DNA of 64,000 nucleotides from Prevotella sp. (GCA_022641735.1 JALCDQ010000005.1:124001-188000), one strand, 5' to 3'; numbered from the stretch's first letter, positions 54,695 to 63,606 are shown. Notes: a model not told the origin generated them from the letters alone. Numbers and translations are program-made.

Positions 54695-54847
54695 TTATTG
54701 TCCTATATTGCCATTGTAGTTATCGTTATAGTTATCATTGTCGTTGTTATGACCAGTTCCGAAGAACAAATCATACAACAATTGGTAAAACATAATAGTA
54801 AGAATGAATTTACCAACATTACCAAGGAAGTTGAGTATTTTTTGCAT
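54695..54847 (-). CDS. 50-residue membrane protein with Asn/Asp-rich tail
   Basis: A short frame starting five bases after the phosphodiesterase stop: 'MQKILNFLGNVGKFILTIM' and 'FYQLLYDLFFGTG' form one membrane-embedded segment, and the last ~18 residues are a low-complexity Asn/Asp/Tyr tail (from 'HNNDNDNYNDNYN' on) ending in a TAA stop. Spacing, orientation and the shared 'YDLFFG/FDLIFG' motif with the next protein argue for a real gene. Function is unknown. The repeated AAC/GAT/AAT codons could also slip in replication, so tail length may vary between strains. Confidence 0.5.
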   Translation of the reverse strand: MQKILNFLGNVGKFILTIMFYQLLYDLFFGTGHNNDNDNYNDNYNGNIGQ

Positions 54848-54852
54848 CATAT

Positions 54853-55365
54853 CTATAATCTGTTTGTATGTTCTCCTAATGTAATAACTTCACAATCAGT
54901 GAATTTATTGCCTTCGATGGTCAATCTCACGAGTGTGCGCTCCTTATGCCATCCCATTTGGCCAGCTGCACCGGGGTTGATATGCAGGAGATTGAGCGTC
55001 TTGTCGAACTTGACTTTCAGTATATGCGAGTGTCCGGAGATGAAGAGATTGGGCGGAGAGGCATAGATTTGCCCTTGGATGGACCGGTCGTAGTTGCCCG
55101 GATAACCGCCGATGTGCTTCATCAGAACGTCTACGTCCTCGCATTTGAAGCGCAGAATCTCAGGATAACGGGCCCGCAAGTCGTAGCCGTCACAGTTGCC
55201 AAAGACGGCTCTGAACGTTGGGTGCATGGCTTCGAACTTGTCGGCAAGTTCCATACTGCCAATGTCTCCTGCATGCCAGACCTCATCGCAGGTGTCTAAG
55301 TATTGTAAGTACTTTTCATCCCAATAGCTATGGGTGTCGCTGATGATTCCTATCTTTTTTGTCAT
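54853..55365 (-). CDS. YfcE/MJ0936-type metallophosphoesterase
   Basis: 170 residues from ATG 55365; an earlier in-frame ATG at 55416 would reach into the palindrome array and adds an atypical leader. Metal-ligand motifs are 'IGIISDTHSYWD' (D-x-H), 'VWHAGDIGS' (GD), 'AVFGNCDGYD' (GN(C/H)D), and 'LFISGHSHILKV' (GHSH). These small cytoplasmic enzymes hydrolyse phosphodiesters such as cyclic nucleotides or nucleotidic intermediates; the physiological substrate is generally not known. Upstream lies array F; downstream, five bases away, starts the 50-residue protein. Confidence 0.9.
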   Translation of the reverse strand: MTKKIGIISDTHSYWDEKYLQYLDTCDEVWHAGDIGSMELADKFEAMHPTFRAVFGNCDGYDLRARYPEILRFKCEDVDVLMKHIGGYPGNYDRSIQGQIYASPPNLFISGHSHILKVKFDKTLNLLHINPGAAGQMGWHKERTLVRLTIEGNKFTDCEVITLGEHTNRL

Positions 55366-55404
55366 TTCTATCTTTATGATTATCAATCTGTTGCGAAGGC
55401 GGTT

Positions 55405-55511
55405 GTAAAAGACCATTATTTACGTTGTAAAAAGCCATTGTTTACAAGGTAAAAGACCGTTGTTTACATGGTAAACAGATACCTTTTACAAGGCTTTCAA
55501 CTACCTTTCAC
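55405..55511. repeat. 22-bp-period palindrome array (site F)
   Basis: Five units start at 55405, 55427, 55449, 55471 and 55493, with spacers gtt, aag, atg and aag. Units 1-4 fit the consensus well, for example GTAAAAGACCGTTGTTTAC (55449). The fifth (55493-55511) is degenerate and includes the last codons and stop of the kinase-like gene, so the array seems to grow out of a coding end. Confidence 0.87.
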
Positions 55512-56136
55512 TTTGGATGTCAAATCTTTTCTTAATTATGGAGGCAATCTCATGCCCCGTCTCTTCTATTCCCAAGAGGCTCGAATTGATGCAGAGGTCA
55601 TAGCTTTCGCTGCTTCCCCACCTCTTGCCAGTATAGTAATTATAATAGGAGGCACGTTGGTTTTCCCCATCGAGAATGTATTTCCGCGCCTTATCTGTAT
55701 CGAATTGATGCCTTTCGGCTACTCTTGCGATGCGCTCGTCGATGTTGGCCGTGATGAAGATGTTGATGATGTCCTTCCTGTCGCGCAACACATAGTCGGC
55801 CGTTCTGCCCACAAAGACGCAACTGCCGGCATCTGCTGCCTTGAGGATAGCTTCGCATTGGAAGCGGTAAAGGCTCTCTTGCGAGAAGTCATTAGTATAG
55901 AAATTGTTATCTCCAAGCAAAGGAATATGGGTGTGGAATAGACTTCTGAAGAAGCCTTTTCTCTCGTCGTTCTGCTCAAAAAACTTCTCGCAGAACCCGC
56001 TTTCCTTAGCAGCAAGGTTGAGAAGTTCCTTGTCATAGAAGGTAGCCCCGAACTCTTCGGCGAGCATTTTGGCGATAACTCGCCCTCCGCTGCCTATCTG
56101 TCGGCCAATGTTGATGATGATTTTGCGCTGCTGCAT
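55501..56136 (-). CDS. Cytidylate-kinase-like protein
   Basis: 211 residues. The N-terminus 'KIIINIGRQIGSGGRVIAKMLAEEFGATFYDKELL' resembles the P-loop and following helix of cytidylate kinases, but reads G-R-Q-I-G-S-G-G where a Walker A Lys would be expected. 'SCVFVGRTADYVLRDR' and 'NIFITANIDERIARVAER' match the cytidylate-kinase-like family (AAA_26-type annotations). A Lys-less P-loop is usual for this subgroup, whose substrate is not established. The stop overlaps array F. It directly follows the MATE gene (one base gap). Confidence 0.82.
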   Translation of the reverse strand: MQQRKIIINIGRQIGSGGRVIAKMLAEEFGATFYDKELLNLAAKESGFCEKFFEQNDERKGFFRSLFHTHIPLLGDNNFYTNDFSQESLYRFQCEAILKAADAGSCVFVGRTADYVLRDRKDIINIFITANIDERIARVAERHQFDTDKARKYILDGENQRASYYNYYTGKRWGSSESYDLCINSSLLGIEETGHEIASIIKKRFDIQSER

Positions 56137-56137
56137 A

Positions 56138-57496
56138 TTATATCATATTATTTTGTTTGTAGAATTTTCGCATGAAAACGGCCATCACCACGAAGGCTAC
56201 CAATGCCGCTGTGGCATCTGATGAAGGAATGGCATACCATACACCATCGACCTTGAAGAACAGCGGGAGCACTGCCAAGCAAGGCAAGAGGAAGAGCAAT
56301 TGCCGGGAAAGAGAGAGGAATATGCTCACTTTCACTTTTCCGATGCATTGGAAAAAGTTGGATACCACCATCTGGAAACCGATAATCGGGAACATCAACA
56401 TATTGATTCTGATGGCCTTAATCGACATTGTGACCAGCGTCTCATCCGTTGTGAACATGCGGGCAAGCATCTGCGGAAAGAGCATTCCGATGGCCCATCC
56501 TGTCGTCATGATGATGGTTGCCGTGATGATAGACAGCTTTAAGACCCGAAAAAGACGGTCGAATTGCAGGCTGCCATAGTTATATCCAGCAATCGGCTGC
56601 ATGCCCTGGTTGACTCCCATGACAAACATTACGAAGACCGTAGCGATTCCGTTGGAGATGCCATACGCTCCCACAGAGAGGTCGCCGCCATATCTGACGA
56701 GCTGATTGTTGATGAAAATCACGATGATGCATGCGCAGACGTTCATCAGGAAAGGAGAGATTCCGATGGCGATGATGTTGCTTACGAGGGCTGACTTCAG
56801 TCGATAGATGCCTCGTTTCAGGTGAAGAAGCTCGTCTTTATTCGTGAAGAGCTTCATCTGATACACTAATGCGAGGGTCTGCGAGAGCATGGTAGCAAAG
56901 GCGGCACCGCGTATTCCCCAATGAAACCACCATATAAAGACCACGTCGAGCATGATGTTCATCACCACCGTGAATATGGTGGCATACATGGCTTGCTTGG
57001 GTTTGGAGGCCGCTCTCAATACGGCATTCATGCCAAAGTACATGTGCGTGACCATGTTTCCTACCAAAATCACTTGCATGAAGTCTCTTGCATACGGGAT
57101 TGTGGCATCGCTTGCGCCGAAGAAACGCAATAAAGGGTCGAGGAAAATGAGGCAGATTACCGAGAAGCAAAAGCCGATGATGAGGTTCAAAGTCACCGTA
57201 TTGCCGAGTATATTCTCAGCAGTATCATAGTCTTTCTGCCCTAATTTCACGCTGATAGTTGTCGATGCACCTACTCCGATGGCAGCTCCGAAGGCGCCGG
57301 AGAGGTTCATAAAGGGGAAAGTAATTGCCAATCCGGAGATAGCCAAAGGGCCTACTACCTGCCCGATAAAGATTCTGTCGATGATGTTATATAGTGACGA
57401 AGCGGTCATGGCGATAACTGCCGGCATGGCATATTGCCACAACAGTCGGCCTACAGGCTTCGTTCCTAATTCCAAAGTAGCTTTCTTATTATCCAT
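56138..57496 (-). CDS. MATE family efflux transporter
   Basis: 452 residues, twelve predicted membrane helices in two similar halves. Family features are 'AMPAVIAMTASSLYNIIDRIFIGQVVGPLAISGLAI' (helix 1 region), 'GAAIGVGASTTISVKLGQKDYDTAENILGN' and the second-half 'FVMGVNQGMQPIAGYNYGS'. It exports drugs or metabolites by Na+ or H+ antiport. TATCTTTG (57525-57518) upstream on the minus strand serves as its promoter. It is the first gene of the long leftward run down to fdtB, although arrays and gaps suggest internal breaks. Confidence 0.93.
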   Translation of the reverse strand: MDNKKATLELGTKPVGRLLWQYAMPAVIAMTASSLYNIIDRIFIGQVVGPLAISGLAITFPFMNLSGAFGAAIGVGASTTISVKLGQKDYDTAENILGNTVTLNLIIGFCFSVICLIFLDPLLRFFGASDATIPYARDFMQVILVGNMVTHMYFGMNAVLRAASKPKQAMYATIFTVVMNIMLDVVFIWWFHWGIRGAAFATMLSQTLALVYQMKLFTNKDELLHLKRGIYRLKSALVSNIIAIGISPFLMNVCACIIVIFINNQLVRYGGDLSVGAYGISNGIATVFVMFVMGVNQGMQPIAGYNYGSLQFDRLFRVLKLSIITATIIMTTGWAIGMLFPQMLARMFTTDETLVTMSIKAIRINMLMFPIIGFQMVVSNFFQCIGKVKVSIFLSLSRQLLFLLPCLAVLPLFFKVDGVWYAIPSSDATAALVAFVVMAVFMRKFYKQNNMI

Positions 57497-57517
57497 TCAA
57501 TAGTTTTATTACGAATG

Positions 57518-57525
57518 CAAAGATA
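57518..57525 (-). promoter_or_regulatory. -7 element of the MATE gene promoter
   Basis: TATCTTTG on the minus strand, 21 bases before the ATG, fully matches TAnnTTTG. No TTTG is found at the ideal upstream distance. It is divergent from the peptidase promoter at 57567-57598. Confidence 0.5.
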
Positions 57526-57566
57526 ATAAAAAGTTGGGAGAATGCTATATAATTAAGGTATAAAAA

Positions 57567-57598
57567 TTTGGTTTTCCGGGATTTTCTTCTTACTTTTG
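57567..57598 (+). promoter_or_regulatory. Promoter of the S8 peptidase gene
   Basis: TTTG (57567-57570), 20 bases, TACTTTTG (57591-57598): a perfect Bacteroidetes-type promoter 22 bases before the ATG at 57621. Confidence 0.8.
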
Positions 57599-57620
57599 CA
57601 AACTAAGAAAAACTATATAA

Positions 57621-59000
57621 ATGATGAAAAAAATAATCTGTCTTTTGTTCTTTGCTCTTTTCTGCGTTTCCATGCAGGCACAAAAAAAAGTCCCTGTAGG
57701 GGAGAAATACTATGTCTATCGCCTTCTTCTGAAGGATAAAAAAGGTTCTATAGGGTCCTTGAAGCACCCTGAAAAGTTCCTTTCCGATAAGGCTTTAGCG
57801 CGCCGGAAGAAGCAAGGATTGGGCGTGGATTCCACTGATTTGCCGCTTTCTCGCAATTATCTGGAGGCTCTTCGGCAAAAAGGCTTCGAGGTGATAGGAG
57901 GCAGCAAGTGGAACAATACGGCTCTTGTAAAGCAGAAAGACACGTTGTCAGTTGCCCAAATGGCAGCATTTCCTTTTGTAAAAAACGTGACATTAGTCTT
58001 CTCTTCACCGGATTCTGTCGAGAGCGTGTTTGTCTTTCCTTTGGAGAAAGACACCACTGCGGCTGTCAAGGGAGAACCTTATGGTTTGGCAAAAGCGCAA
58101 ATCCAGCAGTTAGACGGCATTCGCTTGCATCAGGCAGGCTATCGGGGACAGGGCATGACAATCGCTATTATCGATGGCGGATTTATGAATTATGACAAGA
58201 TTCCGGCATTGAAAAAGGTGAAAATACTGGGCACTCGTGACTTCCAATATCCTTACAAAGACGACTTGAGCCGATTACTTACGCATGGCACAATGGTGCT
58301 TTCCTGCATGGCTGCTGTCGATTCGATGCGCTATATAGGAACGGCACCCGAAGCAAGCTATTATCTTTTGCGCTCTGAATACGGCCCTATGGAGAGCTTA
58401 ATGGAAGAGGATAACTGGGCAATGGCAGCTGAATATGCCGATTCTGTGGGCGTTGATGTCATCAATTCCTCATTGGGTTATGCCAATTTCGACGATGCTC
58501 GCACTTCCCATAAATACATCGACCTCGATGGAGAGCGTACGCTCATCTCGCATACAGCCTCGCTGCTTGCCCAAAAGGGCATCATTCTCGTATGCAGTGC
58601 GGGCAATGAAGGGGATGGAAGATGGAAGAAAATCACCTCGCCAGGCGATGCGAAGGATGTAATCACTGTTGGAGCCGTGGATGTAAAAGGGCGGAATACC
58701 CTCTTCAGCTCGTTAGGTCCGACGCAAGACGGCCGTGTAAAACCTGACATAATGGCACGTGGTGGCGCGTCGAGGATTTTCAGTGGCAGAGGAATCAACG
58801 GTCAAGGGAATGGCACGTCTTTTGCTTCTCCTATCACATGTGGCGTTGTTGCTTGCTTATGGCAGGCTCTTCCAAACAAGACAGCACTACAGATTATCGA
58901 ATTAGTAAGACAAAGTGGCGACAGATTTCAATGTCCTGACAATGTCTTTGGATATGGGATACCAGACTTCTGGAAAGCTTATCAGATGGGAAAACAATAA
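57621..59000 (+). CDS. Secreted S8 family serine peptidase (subtilase)
   Basis: 459 residues with signal peptide 'MMKKIICLLFFALFCVSMQA'. A propeptide-like region (~25-160) includes 'LSDKALARRKKQGLGVD', usual in Bacteroidetes subtilases. The catalytic triad is complete: Asp185 ('IAIIDGGF'), His222 ('LTHGTMV') and Ser400 ('GNGTSFASPIT'), with the oxyanion Asn in 'VCSAGNEGD'. There is no C-terminal T9SS sorting domain; the protein ends soon after the catalytic fold. It is probably periplasmic or secreted. It is separated from xseA by five bases, so the exonuclease genes may be read from the same promoter. Confidence 0.93.
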   Translation: MMKKIICLLFFALFCVSMQAQKKVPVGEKYYVYRLLLKDKKGSIGSLKHPEKFLSDKALARRKKQGLGVDSTDLPLSRNYLEALRQKGFEVIGGSKWNNTALVKQKDTLSVAQMAAFPFVKNVTLVFSSPDSVESVFVFPLEKDTTAAVKGEPYGLAKAQIQQLDGIRLHQAGYRGQGMTIAIIDGGFMNYDKIPALKKVKILGTRDFQYPYKDDLSRLLTHGTMVLSCMAAVDSMRYIGTAPEASYYLLRSEYGPMESLMEEDNWAMAAEYADSVGVDVINSSLGYANFDDARTSHKYIDLDGERTLISHTASLLAQKGIILVCSAGNEGDGRWKKITSPGDAKDVITVGAVDVKGRNTLFSSLGPTQDGRVKPDIMARGGASRIFSGRGINGQGNGTSFASPITCGVVACLWQALPNKTALQIIELVRQSGDRFQCPDNVFGYGIPDFWKAYQMGKQ

Positions 59001-59005
59001 AATAT

Positions 59006-60298
59006 ATGCGCAAAGCCCTTACCCTTTATGAGCTCAATCAACTCGTCCGAGAGACGATAGAGATAGAGATGCCCGATGAATATTGGGTAGAGGCGGAGCT
59101 GTCGGATATTCATGAGCGTGGCCATTGCTATATGGAGCTCATAGAAAAGGATGCTGAGAGCAATACTCCTATTGCCAAAGCGAGGGCTAACTGTTGGGTA
59201 AACAGGTGGCTAATCATCAAGAGCAACTTTGAAAACGTCACTCATCAGTCGCTCCATGCGGGTATGAAAGTGATGCTGAAAGTGAAGGCCAGTTTCCATG
59301 AAGCCTATGGTTTTTCGTGGAATGTGACGGATATTGACCCCACATTCACGTTGGGTGACATGGCGAAAAAACGTCAGGAAATTATCCGACAATTAAAGGA
59401 TGAGGGCGTATTCGACCTTCAAAGGGAGTTGGAGATTCCTCTTTTTGCCCAGCGGATAGCAGTGATTTCGAGCGAATCTGCCGCTGGTTATGGGGATTTC
59501 TGCAATCAGTTACAAGATAATGATTATGGTTTTGTCTTCCAAACAAAGCTTTTCCCTGCCATTATGCAGGGCGAACAGGTAGAGCAAAGCGTGATAAATG
59601 CCTTGAATACCATCAATGCGGAGGTGGAAAACTATGATGTTGTGGTGATCATAAGAGGTGGAGGAGCCACGGCGGACTTATCTGGTTTCGACACATTAGC
59701 TCTTGCTGAGAATGTCGCGAATTTTCCTTTACCCGTCATCACAGGCATCGGGCATGAGCGTGATGAGAGCATTTTAGACATGATTTCCAATGTTCGGGTG
59801 AAGACGCCAACGGCTGCTGCCGCCTTTCTGATAGACCATTTGGCAGATGTGAATACACGAATTGAAGAAGCAAAGCAAACACTCTTGAACTTAGTGAGCC
59901 GACGAATGGAATATGAACAGATGCGATTGGCCAGATTGTCAGATAAAATTCCATCGCTTTTCAGTGTCTTCAAGGCACAACAGACCTCACGTTTGGACAA
60001 CCTATATCTGACGATAAGCTCTAAAGTCAGCCAGAAGTTGGAAAGTAAAAGGTATCGTTTTACCTCGCAAACGACAGCTTTCTATGCGGCAATCAATCAT
60101 CTTTTGGAGGGTAGAAAGCATCAGATTGCTTTGCTCGAAGAGAAGATGAAGGCGCTCGACCCTCAGAAAATGCTTGCCCGTGGGTATAGTATTACATTAT
60201 ATAAGGGCCATTCCGTGCGCGATGCCCACCTTTTGAAGGCAGGTGAGGAGATAGAGACAAGGGTGGAAAAAGGTACGATTAAATCAATCATCAAATAA
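59006..60298 (+). CDS. xseA: Exodeoxyribonuclease VII large subunit
   Basis: 430 residues. An N-terminal OB-fold ('LYELNQLVRETIEIEMPDEYWVEAELSDIHERGHCYMEL', beginning only) is followed by the catalytic domain with 'IAVISSESAAGYGDFCNQL', 'VVIIRGGGATADLSGFDTLALAENVANFPLPVITGIGHERD' and 'KTPTAAAAFL'. A long coiled coil (~270-385) and a C-terminal 'LARGYSITLYKGHSVRD' segment complete the family layout. With XseB it degrades single-stranded DNA. It is four bases from xseB. Confidence 0.96.
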   Translation: MRKALTLYELNQLVRETIEIEMPDEYWVEAELSDIHERGHCYMELIEKDAESNTPIAKARANCWVNRWLIIKSNFENVTHQSLHAGMKVMLKVKASFHEAYGFSWNVTDIDPTFTLGDMAKKRQEIIRQLKDEGVFDLQRELEIPLFAQRIAVISSESAAGYGDFCNQLQDNDYGFVFQTKLFPAIMQGEQVEQSVINALNTINAEVENYDVVVIIRGGGATADLSGFDTLALAENVANFPLPVITGIGHERDESILDMISNVRVKTPTAAAAFLIDHLADVNTRIEEAKQTLLNLVSRRMEYEQMRLARLSDKIPSLFSVFKAQQTSRLDNLYLTISSKVSQKLESKRYRFTSQTTAFYAAINHLLEGRKHQIALLEEKMKALDPQKMLARGYSITLYKGHSVRDAHLLKAGEEIETRVEKGTIKSIIK

Positions 60299-60302
60299 GA
60301 TT

Positions 60303-60494
60303 ATGGCAAAAGAAATCAAATATGAGGAGGCTGTTCAGCAGTTGGAAACGATTGTGGAGCAAATGGAAAACGATGAATTGGACATCGATCAGTTGAGTGA
60401 AAAGCTGAAAACTGCTCAGGAATTGATAAAACTTTGTAAAGCAAAACTTACCAAAACCGATGCGGAAATTAAGAAGATTCTCGAAGAAAAGTAA
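60303..60494 (+). CDS. xseB: Exodeoxyribonuclease VII small subunit
   Basis: 63 residues: 'IKYEEAVQQLETIVEQMENDELDIDQLSEKLKTAQELIKLC', of which the 'YEEAVQQLETIVEQME' start is the XseB signature. It forms a helical hairpin that binds the long coiled coil of XseA. The size is normal for the family. It follows xseA after four bases, the usual pairing. Confidence 0.95.
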   Translation: MAKEIKYEEAVQQLETIVEQMENDELDIDQLSEKLKTAQELIKLCKAKLTKTDAEIKKILEEK

Positions 60495-60509
60495 TAAGTT
60501 CATCAATAA

Positions 60510-60541
60510 TTTGGCTAATAACTATTTTATTGTTACTTTTG
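60510..60541 (+). promoter_or_regulatory. Promoter of ilvE
   Basis: TTTG (60510-60513), 20 bases, TACTTTTG (60534-60541): a perfect consensus promoter. The ATG at 60576 lies 34 bases downstream. Confidence 0.8.
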
Positions 60542-60575
60542 CATCAAGATATAGTTTTCAAATACAAATAAGATT

Positions 60576-61592
60576 ATGAAGAATATTGATTGGGCTAATC
60601 TGTCATTCGGGTATATGTCAACCGACTATAATGTCCGTTGTTATTACCGCGATGGCAAATGGGGAGAGATTGAAGTTTGCTCGGATGAGTACTTAAAAAT
60701 GCACATGGCAGCTACCTGTCTGCATTATGGACAAGAGGCTTTTGAGGGCTTGAAGGCCTATCGTTGCCCCGATGGAAAGATTCGTGTGTTCCGTATGGAT
60801 GAGAATGCTAAGCGCCTTCAGAGCACTTGCAAGGGTATCGTGATGCCTGAAGTGCCCACTGAAATGTTTGAGGAGATGGTCAAAAAGGTCGTTCGCCTCA
60901 ATCAGGAATACGTTCCAACGTATGAGAGCGGCGCCACTTTGTATGTGCGTCCATTGCTTTTGGGTACGACCGCACAGGTGGGTGTTCATCCTGCAAAGGA
61001 CTATGTGTTCCTCATCTTTGTAACTCCTGTAGGCCCATATTTCAAGGGTGGCTTCCAAACCAATCCTTATGTGATTATCCGCGACTATGACCGTTCAGCC
61101 CCATTGGGTACTGGTATCTATAAAGTGGGTGGTAATTATGCTGCTTCGATGCGAGCAAATGCCATCGCACACGAGAAAGGTTACGCTTGCGAATTCTATC
61201 TTGACGCTAAGGAAAAGAAGTATATGGACGAGTGCGGAGCAGCTAATTTCTTCGGTATTAAGGACAATACGTATGTTACACCGAAGTCTACTTCCATCCT
61301 TCCAAGTATTACTAACAAGAGTCTTATGCAGGTTGCAGAGGACTTGGGCATGAAAGTGGAGCGCAGACAGATACCTGAGACCGAGCTCGGAACCTTTGAG
61401 GAGGCAGGCGCTTGCGGCACTGCAGCCGTTATATCGCCAATTTCTTACATCGATGACCTCGATACAGGCGACCATTTTGATTATGGTGAGAAACCAGGAC
61501 CATGGTCCACAAAGCTTTACGAAACCCTTCGTGGCATCCAATATGGCACCGTTGAGGACAAGCATGGATGGACAACTGTGGTTGTGGAATAG
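60576..61592 (+). CDS. ilvE: Branched-chain amino acid aminotransferase
   Basis: 338 residues, PLP fold type IV. Motifs are '[33 protein letters not shown]' (first part typical), '[32 protein letters not shown]', the PLP Lys in '[14 protein letters not shown]', '[11 protein letters not shown]' and '[14 protein letters not shown]'. The long form (about 340 residues) with 'GGNYA' is the bacterial type related to eukaryotic BCAT. It transfers the amino group between leucine, isoleucine or valine and 2-oxoglutarate. trmB follows six bases later. Confidence 0.95.
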   Translation: MKNIDWANLSFGYMSTDYNVRCYYRDGKWGEIEVCSDEYLKMHMAATCLHYGQEAFEGLKAYRCPDGKIRVFRMDENAKRLQSTCKGIVMPEVPTEMFEEMVKKVVRLNQEYVPTYESGATLYVRPLLLGTTAQVGVHPAKDYVFLIFVTPVGPYFKGGFQTNPYVIIRDYDRSAPLGTGIYKVGGNYAASMRANAIAHEKGYACEFYLDAKEKKYMDECGAANFFGIKDNTYVTPKSTSILPSITNKSLMQVAEDLGMKVERRQIPETELGTFEEAGACGTAAVISPISYIDDLDTGDHFDYGEKPGPWSTKLYETLRGIQYGTVEDKHGWTTVVVE

Positions 61593-61597
61593 ACAAT

Positions 61598-62368
61598 ATG
61601 AGTAAAGGAAAGTTAGCTAAGTTTGCCGAAATGGAGACATTTTCGAATGTTTTCCAATATCCTTTCTCGGTCATTGACAATGTACCTTTCGACTTGAAAG
61701 GCCTTTGGAATGAACGGTATTTTAAGAACGAGAACCCTATAGTGCTTGAACTTGGATGTGGAAAGGGTGAATATACGGTAGGCTTAGCTAAGCTTTTTCC
61801 AAATGTAAACTTTATTGGTGTCGATATTAAAGGCGCTCGCATGTGGGCAGGCGCTAAGATGGCGCTGGACGAAAAATTGTCTAACGTGGCTTTTCTGCGC
61901 ACAAATATCGAGATTATCGACCGTTTTTTCTCTCAAGATGAGGTAAGCGAGATATGGCTTACGTTCTCTGATCCTCAGATGAAAAATCCTCGCAAGCGAT
62001 TGTCGAGCACGTTTTTCATGATGCGATACCGCAACTTTCTGAAGGACGGAGGCATCATTCATGTGAAGACAGATTCAAATTTTCTCTTCACTTATACAAG
62101 TTATGTGGTGGATGTAAATAAACTTCCACTGCTTTTCCGAACGCAAGACCTCTACCATACAGCGGGCATTGACGAGACTACGAGCAAGATTCTCTCTATT
62201 CAAACCTATTATGAAAAGATGTGGATAGACAGAGGTTTGAACATCAAATATCAGAAATTCCGCCTTCCGAAACAAGGCTCTTTGGTGGAACCAGAGATTG
62301 AAATCCCCTTGGATGACTATCGAAGTTATCATCGCGAGAAGCGTTCAGGCCTTCAGACGAGTAAATAA
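61598..62368 (+). CDS. trmB: tRNA (guanine-N7-)-methyltransferase
   Basis: 256 residues from ATG 61598, six bases after the ilvE stop; an ATG at 61568 would lie inside ilvE. SAM-binding motifs are '[37 protein letters not shown]' (the GCGKGE loop is diagnostic) and '[20 protein letters not shown]', where TrmB has F/T-x-D-P-x-x-K. It methylates G46 in the variable loop of tRNA. The N-terminal ~25 residues and C-terminal ~40 residues are longer than in E. coli, as is common in Bacteroidetes. Confidence 0.94.
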   Translation: MSKGKLAKFAEMETFSNVFQYPFSVIDNVPFDLKGLWNERYFKNENPIVLELGCGKGEYTVGLAKLFPNVNFIGVDIKGARMWAGAKMALDEKLSNVAFLRTNIEIIDRFFSQDEVSEIWLTFSDPQMKNPRKRLSSTFFMMRYRNFLKDGGIIHVKTDSNFLFTYTSYVVDVNKLPLLFRTQDLYHTAGIDETTSKILSIQTYYEKMWIDRGLNIKYQKFRLPKQGSLVEPEIEIPLDDYRSYHREKRSGLQTSK

Positions 62369-62372
62369 AAGA

Positions 62373-62397
62373 CCTTCCAAAAACATCTTTCGGAAGG
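62373..62397 (+). terminator. Candidate hairpin terminator after trmB
   Basis: CCTTCC (62373-62378) can pair with GGAAGG (62392-62397), extended by AAA/TTT inside the loop. There is no clear T-run after it, so a classical intrinsic terminator is not certain. Confidence 0.4.
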
Positions 62398-62418
62398 CTA
62401 TCCATCATCACTTAGATT

Positions 62419-62525
62419 TTAAACAACCATTACTTACAAACCAAAACAATTTGTTTTGGTGAGTAAAACAACTTGTTTTGGTAGGTAAAACAACTTGTTT
62501 TGGTCTGTAAAAGACCGTTGTTTAC
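62419..62525. repeat. 22-bp-period palindrome array (site G) with CCAAAACA-type units
   Basis: Five 19-bp units start at 62419, 62441, 62463, 62485 and 62507, all with 3-base spacers. Unit 2, CCAAAACAATTTGTTTTGG, is a perfect palindrome of a third half-site kind. Units 3 and 4 are identical, GTAAAACAACTTGTTTTGG; unit 5, GTAAAAGACCGTTGTTTAC, is identical to a unit of array F. It lies in a convergent gap between trmB and the GH53 gene. Confidence 0.87.
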
Positions 62526-62597
62526 ATTTCCAACAATAATTGATTGAAAATCAATCAGATGCTTTTCAGTTATCCGATAGCCGTTTTCCGCTCCTGG

Positions 62598-63605
62598 TTA
62601 TTGGGCTTCTTTGAAGGCATCCATTATCTCAGTAGGGCGATGATTCTTAAAGGCACCGAGCCAATAAGCGCCATCTTCCAACTCTGGAGCCCAATAAAAG
62701 ATGCCGTGGCAATGACCGTCGGTCTGCGTTTTGGAGGCCTTGATGAGTTTCTCGAGAAACTTTTTGCCTTCCAAAGGCTTGCGCACATCCACGCCAGTCT
62801 CTACAATCATGCTTTCAGAACCATATTTTTTGTAAAGATGCTGGATGTTTTCCATCACCTTTGCGAGCGTCTCGTCTTCGCTCTTTGTGAGCTTTGCCTC
62901 CATGTCCCAATAAGGATAGACACTCATGCCAATCATGTCCCAATGAGCCCCATATCGTTTCAGCCCGTCGAAAATGAAGTCATAGCGCTTGCTGTCGCAG
63001 CCTCCATCGAGGTGAACGATGCACAATGCGTTGGGATAAACGCTTTTGGCAGCCTCGTAGCCAGCCTCTGTGAGTCCGGCATAATGCTCCATGTTATCCT
63101 CTGCTTTGCCCATCGGCCATAGGAAGCCATGCGTTGTTTCGTTGCCGATTTGTATCCATTTCACCTCTATCTGATGGTCTTTCAGCAGTTGGAGAACGCT
63201 CTTCGTGTATTCTCCGAGCTTGTCTTTCATCTCTCCATAACTGAGGTATTGCCAGATGCCAGGGATTGTTTGCTTGCCTGGATCTGCCCACCAGTCACTG
63301 TAATGGAAGTCAATCATGACGTCCATGTCATAATATTTCGCACGTTTTGCCATCTCTAAGACATCCTGAGCATCACTGAATCCATCTCTTGGATTGACCC
63401 AAACGCGCAGTCTTACGGCATTCAAGCCACATTGTTTCATAATGGCAGTGTTCTCACTGATGTTGCCTGACTTGTCATAAAGTTTCTCTCCACGTGCCTC
63501 CAAAGCAGTGGTGCCGCTGATGTCAGCCCCTAAAGCGAACTTCTCTTGTGCCTGCAAGCAACAGGGAAAGAGGCAAAATAATAGGAAATAGGTAAGTTTT
63601 TTCAT
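62598..63605 (-). CDS. Arabinogalactan endo-beta-1,4-galactanase, GH53
   Basis: 335 residues with signal peptide 'MKKLTYFLLFCLFPCCLQAQ'. The TIM barrel shows 'FALGADISGTTALE', 'GLNAVRLRVWVNP', 'DVMIDFHYSDWWADPGKQ', the acid/base Glu156 in 'WIQIGNETTHG', 'DMIGMSVYPYW' and the nucleophile Glu269 in 'SMIVETGVD'. It cuts beta-1,4-galactan side chains of pectin (type I arabinogalactan). Length is normal for a single-domain GH53. It lies one base after the gene running off the window edge, so the two form part of a galactan locus that continues beyond the window. Confidence 0.94.
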   Translation of the reverse strand: MKKLTYFLLFCLFPCCLQAQEKFALGADISGTTALEARGEKLYDKSGNISENTAIMKQCGLNAVRLRVWVNPRDGFSDAQDVLEMAKRAKYYDMDVMIDFHYSDWWADPGKQTIPGIWQYLSYGEMKDKLGEYTKSVLQLLKDHQIEVKWIQIGNETTHGFLWPMGKAEDNMEHYAGLTEAGYEAAKSVYPNALCIVHLDGGCDSKRYDFIFDGLKRYGAHWDMIGMSVYPYWDMEAKLTKSEDETLAKVMENIQHLYKKYGSESMIVETGVDVRKPLEGKKFLEKLIKASKTQTDGHCHGIFYWAPELEDGAYWLGAFKNHRPTEIMDAFKEAQ

Positions 63606-63606
63606 A

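Noticed and set aside
62419..62525. CRISPR-like regular repeats
   Set aside because: Spacers are only 3 bp, units are degenerate palindromes and no cas gene is near; not a CRISPR array.
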